A stretch of DNA of 31,292 nucleotides from JANXXV01 sp038230275. GTDB taxonomy: Bacteria; Acidobacteriota; Terriglobia; Bryobacterales; Bryobacteraceae. Below, in pieces: positions 22,308 through 30,870 of the stretch. The position numbers were made by a program, and so were the translations under genes. The stretch lies in the NCBI GenBank assembly GCA_038230275.1, contig JBBRNO010000073.1:1-31292 (forward strand), written 5' to 3'. Below the pieces are notes generated by a model, which had not been told where the DNA came from, did no database searches, and saw only the letters and a program-made list of their open reading frames with translations. Within the stretch, counting starts at the first letter, position 1; each line of letters begins with the position of its first letter.

Positions 22308-23570
22308 TCAGGGGCGGTTGCTGTATTTCTCGTAGAGCTGGTGGTGCTTGTTTTCCAGGTCTACCGGTTTCCCTTTGATGAAGAGCTGCTTGATTTGAGT
22401 TTTAGTTTCTAACGGGTCGCCGTCGGTGATCATCAGGTCGGCCCACTTTCCTTCGTCGATGGATCCCATCTTTTCAGCGACGCCCCAAATTTCGGCCGCG
22501 TTGATGGTCACCGCCTTCAGCGCTTCGTTGTAGGGCAGTCCGAAGGCCACGGCGTTGGCGGCTTGATAGGGAAGATTGCGCGAGAAGGAAGCGGAGAAAC
22601 TGCCAAAGGCGAATTTCACCCCGGCATTGAGGAATTGGGTTGGAAGCGTGGAGGACGCGTCGTAGGGATCGTCGTCGTTCAACGGCAATTCGAGCGTCCT
22701 GCCCAGCACCACCGGGATTCCTTTGGCTTTCAGATCCGGTAGCATCTTGCCTGGTTCGCGGACGCCGGCCAGAATGATGCGGATGTTTTCCTGGGTGGCG
22801 AACTCGACGGCATCGTGAACGGCGCGTTCGCGAACGGCGGTGATCAGCGCAGGAAGTTTGCGCTCTAGAACGGGAAGCATCGCTTCGCATTTCAGATCGG
22901 TTTGAAAGCCGGGGAAAGCGGCGGCCTTCGCTTTTTGATAGCGGCGGCACTGTTCGAAGAATTCGTGCAGCGTGCGGAGTTTGGCGTCGTAATCCTTCTT
23001 CGCTTCAGAAAAGGGGACTTCGCGGCCCGCACCGAAACTGGCGGGCGGCGAGCTAAGCACCGGGAAATTGATGTGCATGGCGCCGGAGCGGAGGATTTCC
23101 ATTTCCTCCCAAGTCCAGCCATCCAGGTGCATGAGCGAACCTTGTCCGGCGATCATTCCCCCGCGCGGCAGGTTCATGACGGCGGTAATTCCGTTGGCGC
23201 GCGTTACCGGGATGTGCTCGCTGGAAGGGTTGACGGCGACTACGGTGCGGAGCTGCGGATTGAAATCGCCTAGTTCGGCCAGGTCGGTAGTTTCCTTGAT
23301 GGAGTCAATCTCAATCATGCCGACTTCCGAGGCGGAATCAATCATGCCGGGGTAGACATGCAGCGACTTGCCTTCAATGATGCGAATTCCCTTGGGCGGG
23401 GAGAGCTTCAAGCCGACGCCCATGATCTTGCCGTCCTGCACGAGGATGGAGCCGTTTGGAATGTCCTGTCCGGAGATGGTGTGGACGGTTACGCCGCGCA
23501 GTAGAAAGCTGTCGTCGGCTCCGGCGGCAAGGGGAAGAGCGGCAAGCAACAGGAGGGCGAACGATTTCAT
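22308..23570 (-). CDS. Exported amidohydrolase-like protein lacking the metal-binding HxH
   Basis: 420 residues with a signal peptide (FALLLLAALPLAAGADD). The fold is that of COG1228 imidazolonepropionase-like amidohydrolases: an N-terminal beta-sandwich (GVTVHTISGQDIPNGSILVQ, DGKIMGVG), TIM barrel, and C-terminal LKAVTINAAEIWGVAEKMGS then GKWADLMITDGDPL. However, where active relatives have PGLIDxHxH this protein has VYPGMIDSASEVG, so the first two metal ligands are missing, and the usual NSDxxD near the C-terminus reads FGSFSAS. It may be a non-catalytic partner of the middle gene, whose stop overlaps its ATG by 4 bp. Third gene of a three-gene operon. Confidence 0.87.
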   Translation of the reverse strand: MKSFALLLLAALPLAAGADDSFLLRGVTVHTISGQDIPNGSILVQDGKIMGVGLKLSPPKGIRIIEGKSLHVYPGMIDSASEVGMIEIDSIKETTDLAELGDFNPQLRTVVAVNPSSEHIPVTRANGITAVMNLPRGGMIAGQGSLMHLDGWTWEEMEILRSGAMHINFPVLSSPPASFGAGREVPFSEAKKDYDAKLRTLHEFFEQCRRYQKAKAAAFPGFQTDLKCEAMLPVLERKLPALITAVRERAVHDAVEFATQENIRIILAGVREPGKMLPDLKAKGIPVVLGRTLELPLNDDDPYDASSTLPTQFLNAGVKFAFGSFSASFSRNLPYQAANAVAFGLPYNEALKAVTINAAEIWGVAEKMGSIDEGKWADLMITDGDPLETKTQIKQLFIKGKPVDLENKHHQLYEKYSNRP

Positions 23571-24904
23571 GAAGGTCTCCGGGCGGGCGGTTGCTTTCGC
23601 TGCTGCTTCTGGCGCTCAAGCAGAGTCTTCTTGGTGGTATCGCGCTCCGGGCGGGCGGCTAGATCGGCGTCACGATCGAAGAAGATTTCGCCATCGATAA
23701 ATACCTTTTGCACCTTGGCGAAATTGGACAGCGGGTGTTTGTCGAACAGTGCCAGGTCCGCGTCTTTTCCGATTTCGATGGAGCCGACTTTATTGTCGAT
23801 TTCGAGCTGTCTGGCTGGGTTGATGGTGATGAGCGAGAGGGCTTCGTCGTCGGTGAGACCGCCGTATTTCTGGGTCTTGCCCGCTTCGGTATTGAGATGG
23901 CGCATTAGTTCATCGGAATCGGAATTGATGGAGACGAGCACTCCTTTGCGCATCATGATGGCGGCGTTGTAGGGGGTGGCATCAAAGGCTTCCACTTTGT
24001 AGGCCCACCAATCTGAAAAAGTGGAGGCGCCAGCGCCGTGGAGCTGAATCTCCTTCGCCACTTTGTAACCTTCCAGCACATGCTGCAAGGTTTTGATGCG
24101 GAAGTGGAACTCTTCGGCTACGCGCAGCAGCATCAGGATTTCGTCGGCGCGGTAGCAGTGGGCATGCACCAGACGCTTGCCTTCCAGCACTTCCATCAGC
24201 GGTTCCAACTTCAGATCGCGGCGCGGGGGCAAGGGCGATTCGCCTTTCTTCACCAGGGCGGCGTAGGCTTTCCACTGGCTCTGATACTGCCGGGCTTCGG
24301 TGAAGGCCTGGCGAATCACGTCCTCAACGCCCATGCGGGTGGCGGGATAGCGCAACGGGACTGCGCCATTGGGCGAGGCTATGTTGCCGCGGCGTTTCGG
24401 ATTTTCACCCAGGGCGAATTTAATACCGGGTTTGGCGCCTTGGAAAATCATCTCGTCCGCGCTTTTGCCCCAGCGCATTTTCACTACAGAGCATTTGCCG
24501 CCAATGGAATTGGCGCTGCCGTGGAGGATATTGGCGGTGGTGACGCCACCGGCTACGGCGCGGTAGATGGCGATGTCTTCCGGGTTCAACACGTCTTCGA
24601 TGGCCACCATGGAAGACACCGAAACGCTGGACTCGTTTATGCTGTCGGCAGCGGCGTGCGAATGGCAATCAATGATGCCGGGCATCAGATACTGTCCGGT
24701 GGCTTCAATCACTTTGGCGCCGGAGGGAACGAGGATCTTTTCGCCGACTTCCACAATTTTTCCATCCCGCACGAGCACGGAGCCTTTGAAGGTTCCTTTG
24801 GTGACGGTGAGGATGGTGGCATTTTGAATGACGACGGGGCCTGCGGCAAAGGTTGGCATTGCCAGTAGAACGGCCGCTGCGCAGACAATTCGGGACCGAC
24901 TCAT
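23567..24904 (-). CDS. Exported metal-dependent amidohydrolase (COG1228 type), probably active
   Basis: 445 residues with a signal peptide (IVCAAAVLLAMPTFAAG). Metal motifs are intact: MPGIIDCHSHAAADS (H81, H83), GIKFALGENPKR (Lys/Glu region), LVHAHCYRADE (barrel His) and TLQHVLEGYK (second barrel His), and VSINSDSDELMRHL (catalytic Asp region). The C-terminus has the usual LITINPARQLEIDNKVGSIE and GKDADLALFD. Members hydrolyse cyclic amides or dipeptides such as Xaa-Pro or isoaspartyl peptides; the substrate here is unknown. It overlaps the upstream gene by one base (TAATG) and the downstream gene by four (ATGA), giving tight coupling with its two metal-site-deficient homologues. Confidence 0.9.
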   Translation of the reverse strand: MSRSRIVCAAAVLLAMPTFAAGPVVIQNATILTVTKGTFKGSVLVRDGKIVEVGEKILVPSGAKVIEATGQYLMPGIIDCHSHAAADSINESSVSVSSMVAIEDVLNPEDIAIYRAVAGGVTTANILHGSANSIGGKCSVVKMRWGKSADEMIFQGAKPGIKFALGENPKRRGNIASPNGAVPLRYPATRMGVEDVIRQAFTEARQYQSQWKAYAALVKKGESPLPPRRDLKLEPLMEVLEGKRLVHAHCYRADEILMLLRVAEEFHFRIKTLQHVLEGYKVAKEIQLHGAGASTFSDWWAYKVEAFDATPYNAAIMMRKGVLVSINSDSDELMRHLNTEAGKTQKYGGLTDDEALSLITINPARQLEIDNKVGSIEIGKDADLALFDKHPLSNFAKVQKVFIDGEIFFDRDADLAARPERDTTKKTLLERQKQQRKQPPARRPS

Positions 24905-26235
24905 TAATTTGTCTCCTCAGCGGGAGCCGTTGCGGTTTCTGGCGCGGATTGGAACTTTACGCCATCGATGATGACATATTGAATTTTAGTATTGGTCTCA
25001 AACAGATTCCCTTTGGTGACCACGAGGTTGGCGATTTTGCCTTTTTCAATGCTGCCGAGGCGGTCAGCTACGCCGAAGATCTCGGCGGTGTTTAGAGTAA
25101 AGGCGCGAATCGCATCGTCGGCGGAGAGGCCGGCGTCCATGGCGCGTTTGACGGCCTTGGCGATGTCCGTGGGTTTTTCCAGACTATCGGAGTAAAAGCC
25201 GAATTTCACTTTGGCGGCGGCAAGCGCCATGGGGGTGCTGGGGGCTTCGTCACGCAGTTGCAGGATCTCCAGGGTTTCCGGCGTGTCTGGGTCGGCGTCG
25301 CGGCGGCGTTCGGGCCATTTCAAGCTGACGAGCACCGGCACGCCAGCCTTGGCGATGCGGGCGGCGGCGGAGTAGCCTTTGGGAACACCGTATAGGACAG
25401 GCGAGATTTTGAGTTCGGCGGCGAAGTGGATCATGCGGTCGATATCCACGGTTCGGGTGGCAGGCAGCAAAACGCGAGGCGATTCCATGACGCCTTCCAA
25501 GGCGCGATCGTACTCCGGGCGGCTGATGCCGGAAGGGTTGCGGGCGTACATTTCCTTTGCCAAGCGGTAATGATCGGCATCGATGTAGATCTGGCGAACG
25601 TAGGCGAAGACTCCGAGTAGCGAACCGGGGTAGCCGTTGGATGCGGAGAATGCAAGGCTGACATACTGTCCGGCGGGGGAGGCGATCAACATCTGTCCGG
25701 GCTTGTTGCCGGCAAGGTTGACGACGGCGCCCTGGCCGGCGAAAATGCCGCGCGTGGGGAAGGTGATGGAAGTGGTAAAGCCGGCGCTGCGGGCAGTTTC
25801 GAGGCGTGAATCGGAGGGTTTGATCAGGTCGGCGGCGCGCAGCCAGCTGGTGGTGGACGGGCGGTCTTCCGGACCGCGGGCGGGAGTCGCTGCGCCGGCG
25901 GACCCTGCGCCACCACCACCACCTCCGCCGCGGCGGCCGCCTGCGTTCCCGATGGCGGAGGAATCGGTGATGCCAAGCGTGCTCAATCCGTCGATCAGGC
26001 CGGGGTAGACGGTGAGGCCCTCGCCATCGATGACCCAAGCGTCGGCGGGGATGGGCGCATTCTCCGCGACGGCTTCAATGAGGCCGTTGCGCATGACGAT
26101 ATTGGCGCGTGGGAGGATGGGGCCGCTGACGGTTACCACGCGAGCGTTGGTGATGGCCATGGCGGAGGGGACTTCGGCGCGCACGGCAAAAACAGCGAAC
26201 GCACTTAGGATGACACTGCGAATGGCCTTCTTCAT
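24904..26235 (-). CDS. Exported amidohydrolase-like protein lacking HxH, with glycine-rich insert
   Basis: 443 residues from the ATG at 26235: signal peptide (AIRSVILSAFAVFAVRAE), beta-sandwich (ITNARVVTVSGPILPRANI), then VYPGLIDGLSTLGITDSS instead of PGLIDxHxH, so the metal-binding His pair is absent. A Gly/Ala run (GGRRGGGGGGGAGS, about residues 110-125) forms a flexible loop. The C-terminus keeps IRAFTLNTAEIFGVADRLGS. First gene of the operon. The frame stays open far upstream to 27117, but that extension is the antisense of purM; the ATG at 26235 starts the signal peptide, with TATAAT 12 nt upstream. Confidence 0.87.
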   Translation of the reverse strand: MKKAIRSVILSAFAVFAVRAEVPSAMAITNARVVTVSGPILPRANIVMRNGLIEAVAENAPIPADAWVIDGEGLTVYPGLIDGLSTLGITDSSAIGNAGGRRGGGGGGGAGSAGAATPARGPEDRPSTTSWLRAADLIKPSDSRLETARSAGFTTSITFPTRGIFAGQGAVVNLAGNKPGQMLIASPAGQYVSLAFSASNGYPGSLLGVFAYVRQIYIDADHYRLAKEMYARNPSGISRPEYDRALEGVMESPRVLLPATRTVDIDRMIHFAAELKISPVLYGVPKGYSAAARIAKAGVPVLVSLKWPERRRDADPDTPETLEILQLRDEAPSTPMALAAAKVKFGFYSDSLEKPTDIAKAVKRAMDAGLSADDAIRAFTLNTAEIFGVADRLGSIEKGKIANLVVTKGNLFETNTKIQYVIIDGVKFQSAPETATAPAEETN

Positions 26236-26268
26236 GACGGTATCGTTATTATAGAAACTTTTACTGAG
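26236..26268. promoter_or_regulatory. Divergent promoter between the amidohydrolase operon and purMN
   Basis: Only 33 bp separate the starts. On the minus strand TATAAT ends 12 nt before the ATG at 26235, giving a very short leader, with TTGCAT 15 bp upstream inside purM. On the plus strand TATTAT ends 16 nt before the purM ATG. Confidence 0.5.
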
Positions 26269-27315
26269 ATGCAAGAAAAAACCCAAGTGCGCTACAAAGA
26301 CGCGGGCGTCAACATTGACGAGGCCAACAAGGCCGTATCGCGAATCAAGATGCTGGCCCGCAAGACCATGACGCCGGCCGTGTTGACGGGGATCGGCAGC
26401 TTTGGAGCCGGCTATCAGCTGCACGGCTATAAGCAGCCGGTGCTGGTGAGTTCCGCCGACGGGGTGGGAACCAAGCTGAAGGTGGCGTTCCTGACCGGCC
26501 GCCACACGACGGTGGGTGAAGACCTGGTGAACCATTGTGTGAACGACATTGCGGTGCAAGGTGCAGCGCCGTTGTTTTTCCTCGATTATTTCGCGGTTGG
26601 CAAGTTGAATGCAACCGTGGCGGCACAGGTGGTGGAAGGAATCGCACGAGGGTGCAAGAAAAACGGGTGCGCGTTGATTGGCGGGGAGACGGCGGAGATG
26701 CCCGGGATGTACAGCGACGGCGAGTACGATCTGGCGGGATTCATTGTGGGCGCGGTGGAGAAAAAGAACCTGCTGACCGGCAAGGATATTCGGGCAGGTG
26801 ACGTTCTGATCGGGCTGCCGTCTACGGGCCTGCATACGAATGGCTACTCGCTGGCCAGGAAGTTGCTGTTTGAAATCGCTAAACACACGCCGGACACTTA
26901 TGTTCCGGATTGGAAGTCGACGGTGGCCGAGGAGCTGTTGAAAGTGCACCGCAGCTACCTGCATCCGATTCGCGAATTGATGCGGGCGAAGTTGTTGAAA
27001 GGCGCGGCGCACATCACGGGCGGAGGGATCACGGAGAACACGCCGCGAATGCTGCCGGCGGGGCTTTCGGCGTCCATTGAGCTGGGATCGTGGCCGGTGC
27101 TGCCGGTGTTCGAGCATCTGCGCGAGATTGGCCGCATTCCGCAGGACGACTATTTACGCAGCTTCAATCTTGGTGTGGGGATGATCTTCGCGGTTAGCCA
27201 GGCGAAACTTGGGGCAGTGGAGACCATTTTGAAACGGATTCGCGAGCGATACTACGTGGTGGGCGAAGTGGTGAAGGCGAAAGCGGGGGCGAAATCGAAG
27301 GTTGTCTACCGATGA
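26269..27315 (+). CDS. purM: Phosphoribosylformylglycinamidine cyclo-ligase (AIR synthase)
   Basis: 348 residues, normal length. It closes the imidazole ring to form AIR, fifth step of de novo purine synthesis, using ATP. Motifs: SSADGVGTKLKVAFL (ATP/phosphate loop), VNHCVNDIAVQGA, LIGGETAEMPGMYSDGEYD, GLPSTGLHTNGYSLAR and AHITGGGITENTPRMLP. The ATG overlaps nothing upstream, and the sequence before the usual YKDAGVNID start is short, as in other PurM. The stop overlaps purN by 4 bp, so the pair is coupled. The two enzymes catalyse neighbouring parts of the same pathway. Confidence 0.96.
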   Translation: MQEKTQVRYKDAGVNIDEANKAVSRIKMLARKTMTPAVLTGIGSFGAGYQLHGYKQPVLVSSADGVGTKLKVAFLTGRHTTVGEDLVNHCVNDIAVQGAAPLFFLDYFAVGKLNATVAAQVVEGIARGCKKNGCALIGGETAEMPGMYSDGEYDLAGFIVGAVEKKNLLTGKDIRAGDVLIGLPSTGLHTNGYSLARKLLFEIAKHTPDTYVPDWKSTVAEELLKVHRSYLHPIRELMRAKLLKGAAHITGGGITENTPRMLPAGLSASIELGSWPVLPVFEHLREIGRIPQDDYLRSFNLGVGMIFAVSQAKLGAVETILKRIRERYYVVGEVVKAKAGAKSKVVYR

Positions 27316-27911
27316 AGAAGTTGGGGATTCTGCTGTCGGGCCGAGGGTCTAATTTCGAGGCGATCGCGAAGAGCGTGGCGGCAGGCCGGATTGACGCCGA
27401 AATTGTGGTGGTGATTTCGAACCGGGCGGAGGCAGCCGGGCTGGAGACGGCACGCGGGCTTGGGTTGAACGCGGTGTGCCTGCCTTCGAAGGGTTTGGAT
27501 CGGGCTGTTTACGACCGGTCCGTGGTGGCGGAATTACGAAAACAGGAAGTGGATCTGGTTTGTCTGGCGGGGTTCCTGCGGCTGCTGACGGGCGAATTTG
27601 TGCGGGCGTTTCCGGAGCGAATCCTGAATATTCATCCGTCGCTGCTGCCGGCGTTTCCAGGTTTGGACGCGCAGCATCAGGCTTTGCTGCATGGCGTGAA
27701 GGTGAGCGGGTGTACGGTGCATTTCGTCGACGAACAACTGGATGCGGGGCCGATTGTCCTGCAGGCGACGGTGCCGGTGCTGGACGAGGATACGGTGGAG
27801 TCTTTGGGAGCGCGGATTTTGGTGGAAGAGCATCGGATTTACAGCGAGGCGATCCAGACGGTGCTAGCGGGGCGGTACCGGATTGAGGGTCGGCGGGTGT
27901 TGCGGGGATAA
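27312..27911 (+). CDS. purN: Phosphoribosylglycinamide formyltransferase
   Basis: 199 residues. It transfers a formyl group from 10-formyl-THF to GAR. The catalytic triad is at the same numbers as in the E. coli enzyme: N106 and H108 in LNIHPSLLPAFPG and D144 in VDEQLDAGPI. The N-terminal LLSGRGSNFEAI loop binds the substrate phosphate. The ATG overlaps the purM stop (ATGA). No terminator hairpin is seen downstream. Confidence 0.96.
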   Translation: MKKLGILLSGRGSNFEAIAKSVAAGRIDAEIVVVISNRAEAAGLETARGLGLNAVCLPSKGLDRAVYDRSVVAELRKQEVDLVCLAGFLRLLTGEFVRAFPERILNIHPSLLPAFPGLDAQHQALLHGVKVSGCTVHFVDEQLDAGPIVLQATVPVLDEDTVESLGARILVEEHRIYSEAIQTVLAGRYRIEGRRVLRG

Positions 27912-28128
27912 GCGGAATGGTTGTTGGGGATCGGGCTTCACGCACCCGGCCTGTTGTGGAGGTGGCCTGAGCAGTTTTGCCGCTCCGATATAGGATCTGG
28001 CCTTCTGCTTTCGATCTTGCTATCGCCATTGAGCATGTCGGCATTAGCGACCGGCTCACGATCTATGCATCTGCCCGCGTGAAGACGGTGCACTCCGGAA
28101 TCACCTTGCTCTTAGGTTAGGGACACCG
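27912..28128. other. Intergenic stretch without a gene
   Basis: About 215 bp between purN and the transposase remnant. Short open fragments exist but none has a family signature or start context. It is probably decayed mobile DNA. Confidence 0.4.
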
Positions 28129-28507
28129 CAGCAGGTGGCGCTTCGCTGCCGCATCGGTCTCGGTCTTGGGTCGAGCGGAGGCGGCGGTGGCCACCGGGAT
28201 TCAGGTCAATCGCAATACGGTCCGTTTGTGGCGAGAGTGGTTTCCCACCCGAGGATCAGAAGGTCTGTGGGAGATCGCTCCGGGTCGAGGCCGGAAGGCG
28301 ACTTACAGCGCCGGGCTGATCAAGACCATCATCGATGCGACACTTCAATCCAAGCCCGCTGTGAGCAAGCACTGGTGTTGCCGGTCGATGGCCGCAGCGG
28401 TGAAGCGCCTTTGGACCGCTTCGTTCACTCTGTTCAGCGCCGGTTGGGAGATTGTGATGCTGATGGCCCTCTACTGGATTGTGGACGTGAAGCAAAAGTG
28501 CAAGTGA
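28129..28507 (+). mobile_element. IS630-family transposase remnant
   Basis: Starting QQVALRCRIGLGLG, then after a one-base shift near 28160 RAEAAVATGIQVNRNTVRLW, REWFPTRGSEGLWEIAPGRG, RKATYSAGLIKTIIDATLQS and HWCCRSMAAA. This is the HTH and linker part of an IS630 (Tc1/mariner-like) DDE transposase. The end YWIVDVKQKCK is probably the decayed first catalytic motif (normally LCVDEKSQ). The catalytic core and C-terminus are missing or scrambled in 28508-28700. I did not find terminal inverted repeats or a TA duplication. An inactive relic. Confidence 0.72.
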
Positions 28508-28710
28508 GCATTCCCGTTTCTGGGATTAGGGATGAATTCGATCTTCATCTCCTTCTCGCAAGTGCTTCGCGGCTGGCTGGAGCGAGGCCTGGGCGATGTG
28601 GTCCATGTGCCACTGGCTTTACAAGAAGAAAACCTTTATCAAAATCCAGCCGCACGGACGCTTTTGGCTGGCCGGACTTCATCGCCCGCTGCAGCCCCCC
28701 TGGCCGGATA

Positions 28711-28716
28711 TAGTAT
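28711..28716 (+). promoter_or_regulatory. Candidate -10 (TAGTAT, overlapping TATAGT) for the tandem hydrolase
   Basis: TAGTAT ends 8 nt and TATAGT 10 nt before the ATG at 28725; either gives a start of transcription at or close to the start codon. Confidence 0.4.
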
Positions 28717-28724
28717 CGTTCTGT

Positions 28725-30860
28725 ATGACCCGCGCGCCGCTAGTCTTTCTGCTTTTCGCCGCCCCAGCCCTAGCCCAGAATGCAACCCAGTGGGATTTCC
28801 TCTCCACGGCATCCATCTATCCCGACGTTCACAACATGCTGCCGGCCTACCTCAAAGCACACGCCGACACCCTACTAGCGCAGCGTCAGCAAACCGTATC
28901 AACCATAGCTTCCATCACCGATCTAAAATCCCGGCAACAGAACTGGCGCGACCGCATGTGGGCCGACCTGGGCGGCCAGCCTGAGCGAACGCCGCTCAAT
29001 GCAAAAACGGTGGGAGTGCTGGAACACGACGATTACCGCATCGAAAAAGTGATCTTCGAAAGCCGCCCTGGCTTCTACGTCACAGCGAATCTCTACATCC
29101 CCAAACAAGGCAAAGGCCCCTATCCGGCAATCCTCTATCCGCTAGGTCATGAAGAGGGCGCCAAAGCCCACATCGCCTGGCAGCAAACCCTGGTCAGCCT
29201 GACCAGACGCGGCTTCGTCTGCCTCACCTGGGACCCCATCGGGCAAGGCGAACGCATCCAGTTTTACGACGAAGACTGGCACGATTCCAAGCTCCCGGGC
29301 TCCACCACCGAACACACCATCCTGGGAATGCAATCGCTGCTCATAGGAACCCACATGGCGCAATACACCATCTGGGATGGCCTCCGCGCGCTGGACTATC
29401 TGCTCTCGCGCCCGGAAGTAGATACTAATCGCGTCGGCTGCACAGGCAACTCCGGAGGCGGCACGCACACCTCCTATCTCTCTGGCCTGGACGACCGTAT
29501 CAAAGTCGCCGCCCCCTCCTGCTACATCACCTCATGGCGCCGGATGCTGGAAAGCATCGGGCCGCAGGACGCCGAGCAAGTGTTCCCCTTCTGGCTGAAA
29601 GACGGCTTCGATTTTCCCGACTTCATCTATGCCACCGGCGGCAAACCGTTCCTCATCCTGTCCGCCATTCGCGACTTCTTCCCCATCGGCGGAGCCCGCG
29701 CCAGCTATCAGGAAGTCCGCCAGGTTTACGCCAAGCTAGGCCTCTCGGAAAACATCTCCATGTTTGAGGCGGACGACGGTCACGGTTACACACTGCCTCG
29801 CCGCGAAATGGCCTACCGCTGGTTCACCCGATGGCTGCAGGGAGCGGAGAATACACAGCCCGAAGCGCCGGTGCAATTAGCCACCGCGCAGGAACTGCAA
29901 TGCACCACAACCGGGCAAGTGAAAACGGCGTTCCCCGGTTCGAAAGACGTCCATGCGCTGAACTGGGAAAGAGCCACGCGCCTGGCAGCCGGGCGAAATC
30001 CCTCGGCCGAACAAGTGCGCACCCGGGCCATGGAGCTTACCCGCTTCGAATCCCCGAAAACGCCGCTGCTCAGCACCTCCTACGGCCGCATCGCCCGCTC
30101 CGGAATCATAGTGGAAAAGTTGACGTACGAAAGTGAACCGGGCATCGCCATCCCTTCGTTGCTCTTTATCCCAGGCAGTTCTCCAAACACCAACCCAAAG
30201 CCAGGCATCATCCTGCTGGACGCCCGCGGAAAGTCAGCCTCTGCTGAAGTCGCTGAAAGCCTCGCCCGCGCAGGCAACGTGGTGTTGCTGCCAGACCTGC
30301 GCGGTTTCGGAGAAACTCGCCCCAGCTCCGCGGTCCGCGAATCGCGCCTTGCCGACTTCGGCGATTACGACAGTTCCATGACCGCCTTGTTAGTGGGCAA
30401 AACCATGCCCGGCATGCGCGCCCTGGACATCGTACGCGGAGTCGATCTTCTCGCCAGCCGCCCCGAAGTTGATCCTGCCCGCATCAAAGCCATCGGAAAG
30501 GATTCCGCCGCCATCCCCCTGATCTACGCCGCCCTCTTCGATCCCCGCATCGCAAGCCTCGCGGTGGCCGGTATGTTGTCGTCTTATGACTCGGCGCTTT
30601 CAGAAAGCTTTTCCCGCGGCCTGGCCGATCAAGTTGTTCCCTCCGTGCTAACTTACTTCGATCTGCCCGACGTCATCGCCGCCATCGCACCGCGCCGCGT
30701 GACAATCTTCAACAGCGTGGATGCGCTTGGCCTTCCTATCCCCATTGAGCGGATGCGGGAACAATACGCCAAGGCGTCGTCTTCGCGCTCGCTCCAATTG
30801 ATAATCCATAATGAGCATCAGCAGCCTCTGGGAACCGCCCTGATCCAGTGGGCAAAATAG
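28725..30860 (+). CDS. Large exported tandem alpha/beta hydrolase (acetyl-xylan-esterase-like)
   Basis: 711 residues from the ATG at 28725, which opens a signal peptide (APLVFLLFAAPALAQ); the frame is open upstream to 28596 but that part lies in transposase debris. The first hydrolase domain is complete: GFYVTANLYIPKQGKGPYPA, LTWDPIGQGER, nucleophile VGCTGNSGGGTHTSY (Ser about 243), Asp in LILSAIRDFFP (about 317) and His in DDGHGYTLPRR (about 353), like COG3458/AXE1 esterases. A second, C-terminal hydrolase-like domain (ARGKSASAEVAESLARAGNV, LPDLRGFGETRP) has a degenerate elbow AIGKDSAAIPL and probably no activity. Probably deacetylates or hydrolyses polysaccharide-linked esters outside the cell. 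The next gene follows after 10 nt. Confidence 0.88.
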   Translation: MTRAPLVFLLFAAPALAQNATQWDFLSTASIYPDVHNMLPAYLKAHADTLLAQRQQTVSTIASITDLKSRQQNWRDRMWADLGGQPERTPLNAKTVGVLEHDDYRIEKVIFESRPGFYVTANLYIPKQGKGPYPAILYPLGHEEGAKAHIAWQQTLVSLTRRGFVCLTWDPIGQGERIQFYDEDWHDSKLPGSTTEHTILGMQSLLIGTHMAQYTIWDGLRALDYLLSRPEVDTNRVGCTGNSGGGTHTSYLSGLDDRIKVAAPSCYITSWRRMLESIGPQDAEQVFPFWLKDGFDFPDFIYATGGKPFLILSAIRDFFPIGGARASYQEVRQVYAKLGLSENISMFEADDGHGYTLPRREMAYRWFTRWLQGAENTQPEAPVQLATAQELQCTTTGQVKTAFPGSKDVHALNWERATRLAAGRNPSAEQVRTRAMELTRFESPKTPLLSTSYGRIARSGIIVEKLTYESEPGIAIPSLLFIPGSSPNTNPKPGIILLDARGKSASAEVAESLARAGNVVLLPDLRGFGETRPSSAVRESRLADFGDYDSSMTALLVGKTMPGMRALDIVRGVDLLASRPEVDPARIKAIGKDSAAIPLIYAALFDPRIASLAVAGMLSSYDSALSESFSRGLADQVVPSVLTYFDLPDVIAAIAPRRVTIFNSVDALGLPIPIERMREQYAKASSSRSLQLIIHNEHQQPLGTALIQWAK

Positions 30861-30870
30861 GAGCGAGAAC

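Noticed and set aside
24038..24868. Plus-strand open frame of 276 codons with a tempting His/Gly-rich product
   Set aside because: It is the complement of the active amidohydrolase gene and has no independent evidence.
24904..27117. A 737-codon open frame on the minus strand covering the first amidohydrolase-like gene and reaching into purM
   Set aside because: The part above 26235 is the complement of purM and is Arg/His/Gln-rich without domain sense; the ATG at 26235 starts a signal peptide and follows a TATAAT.
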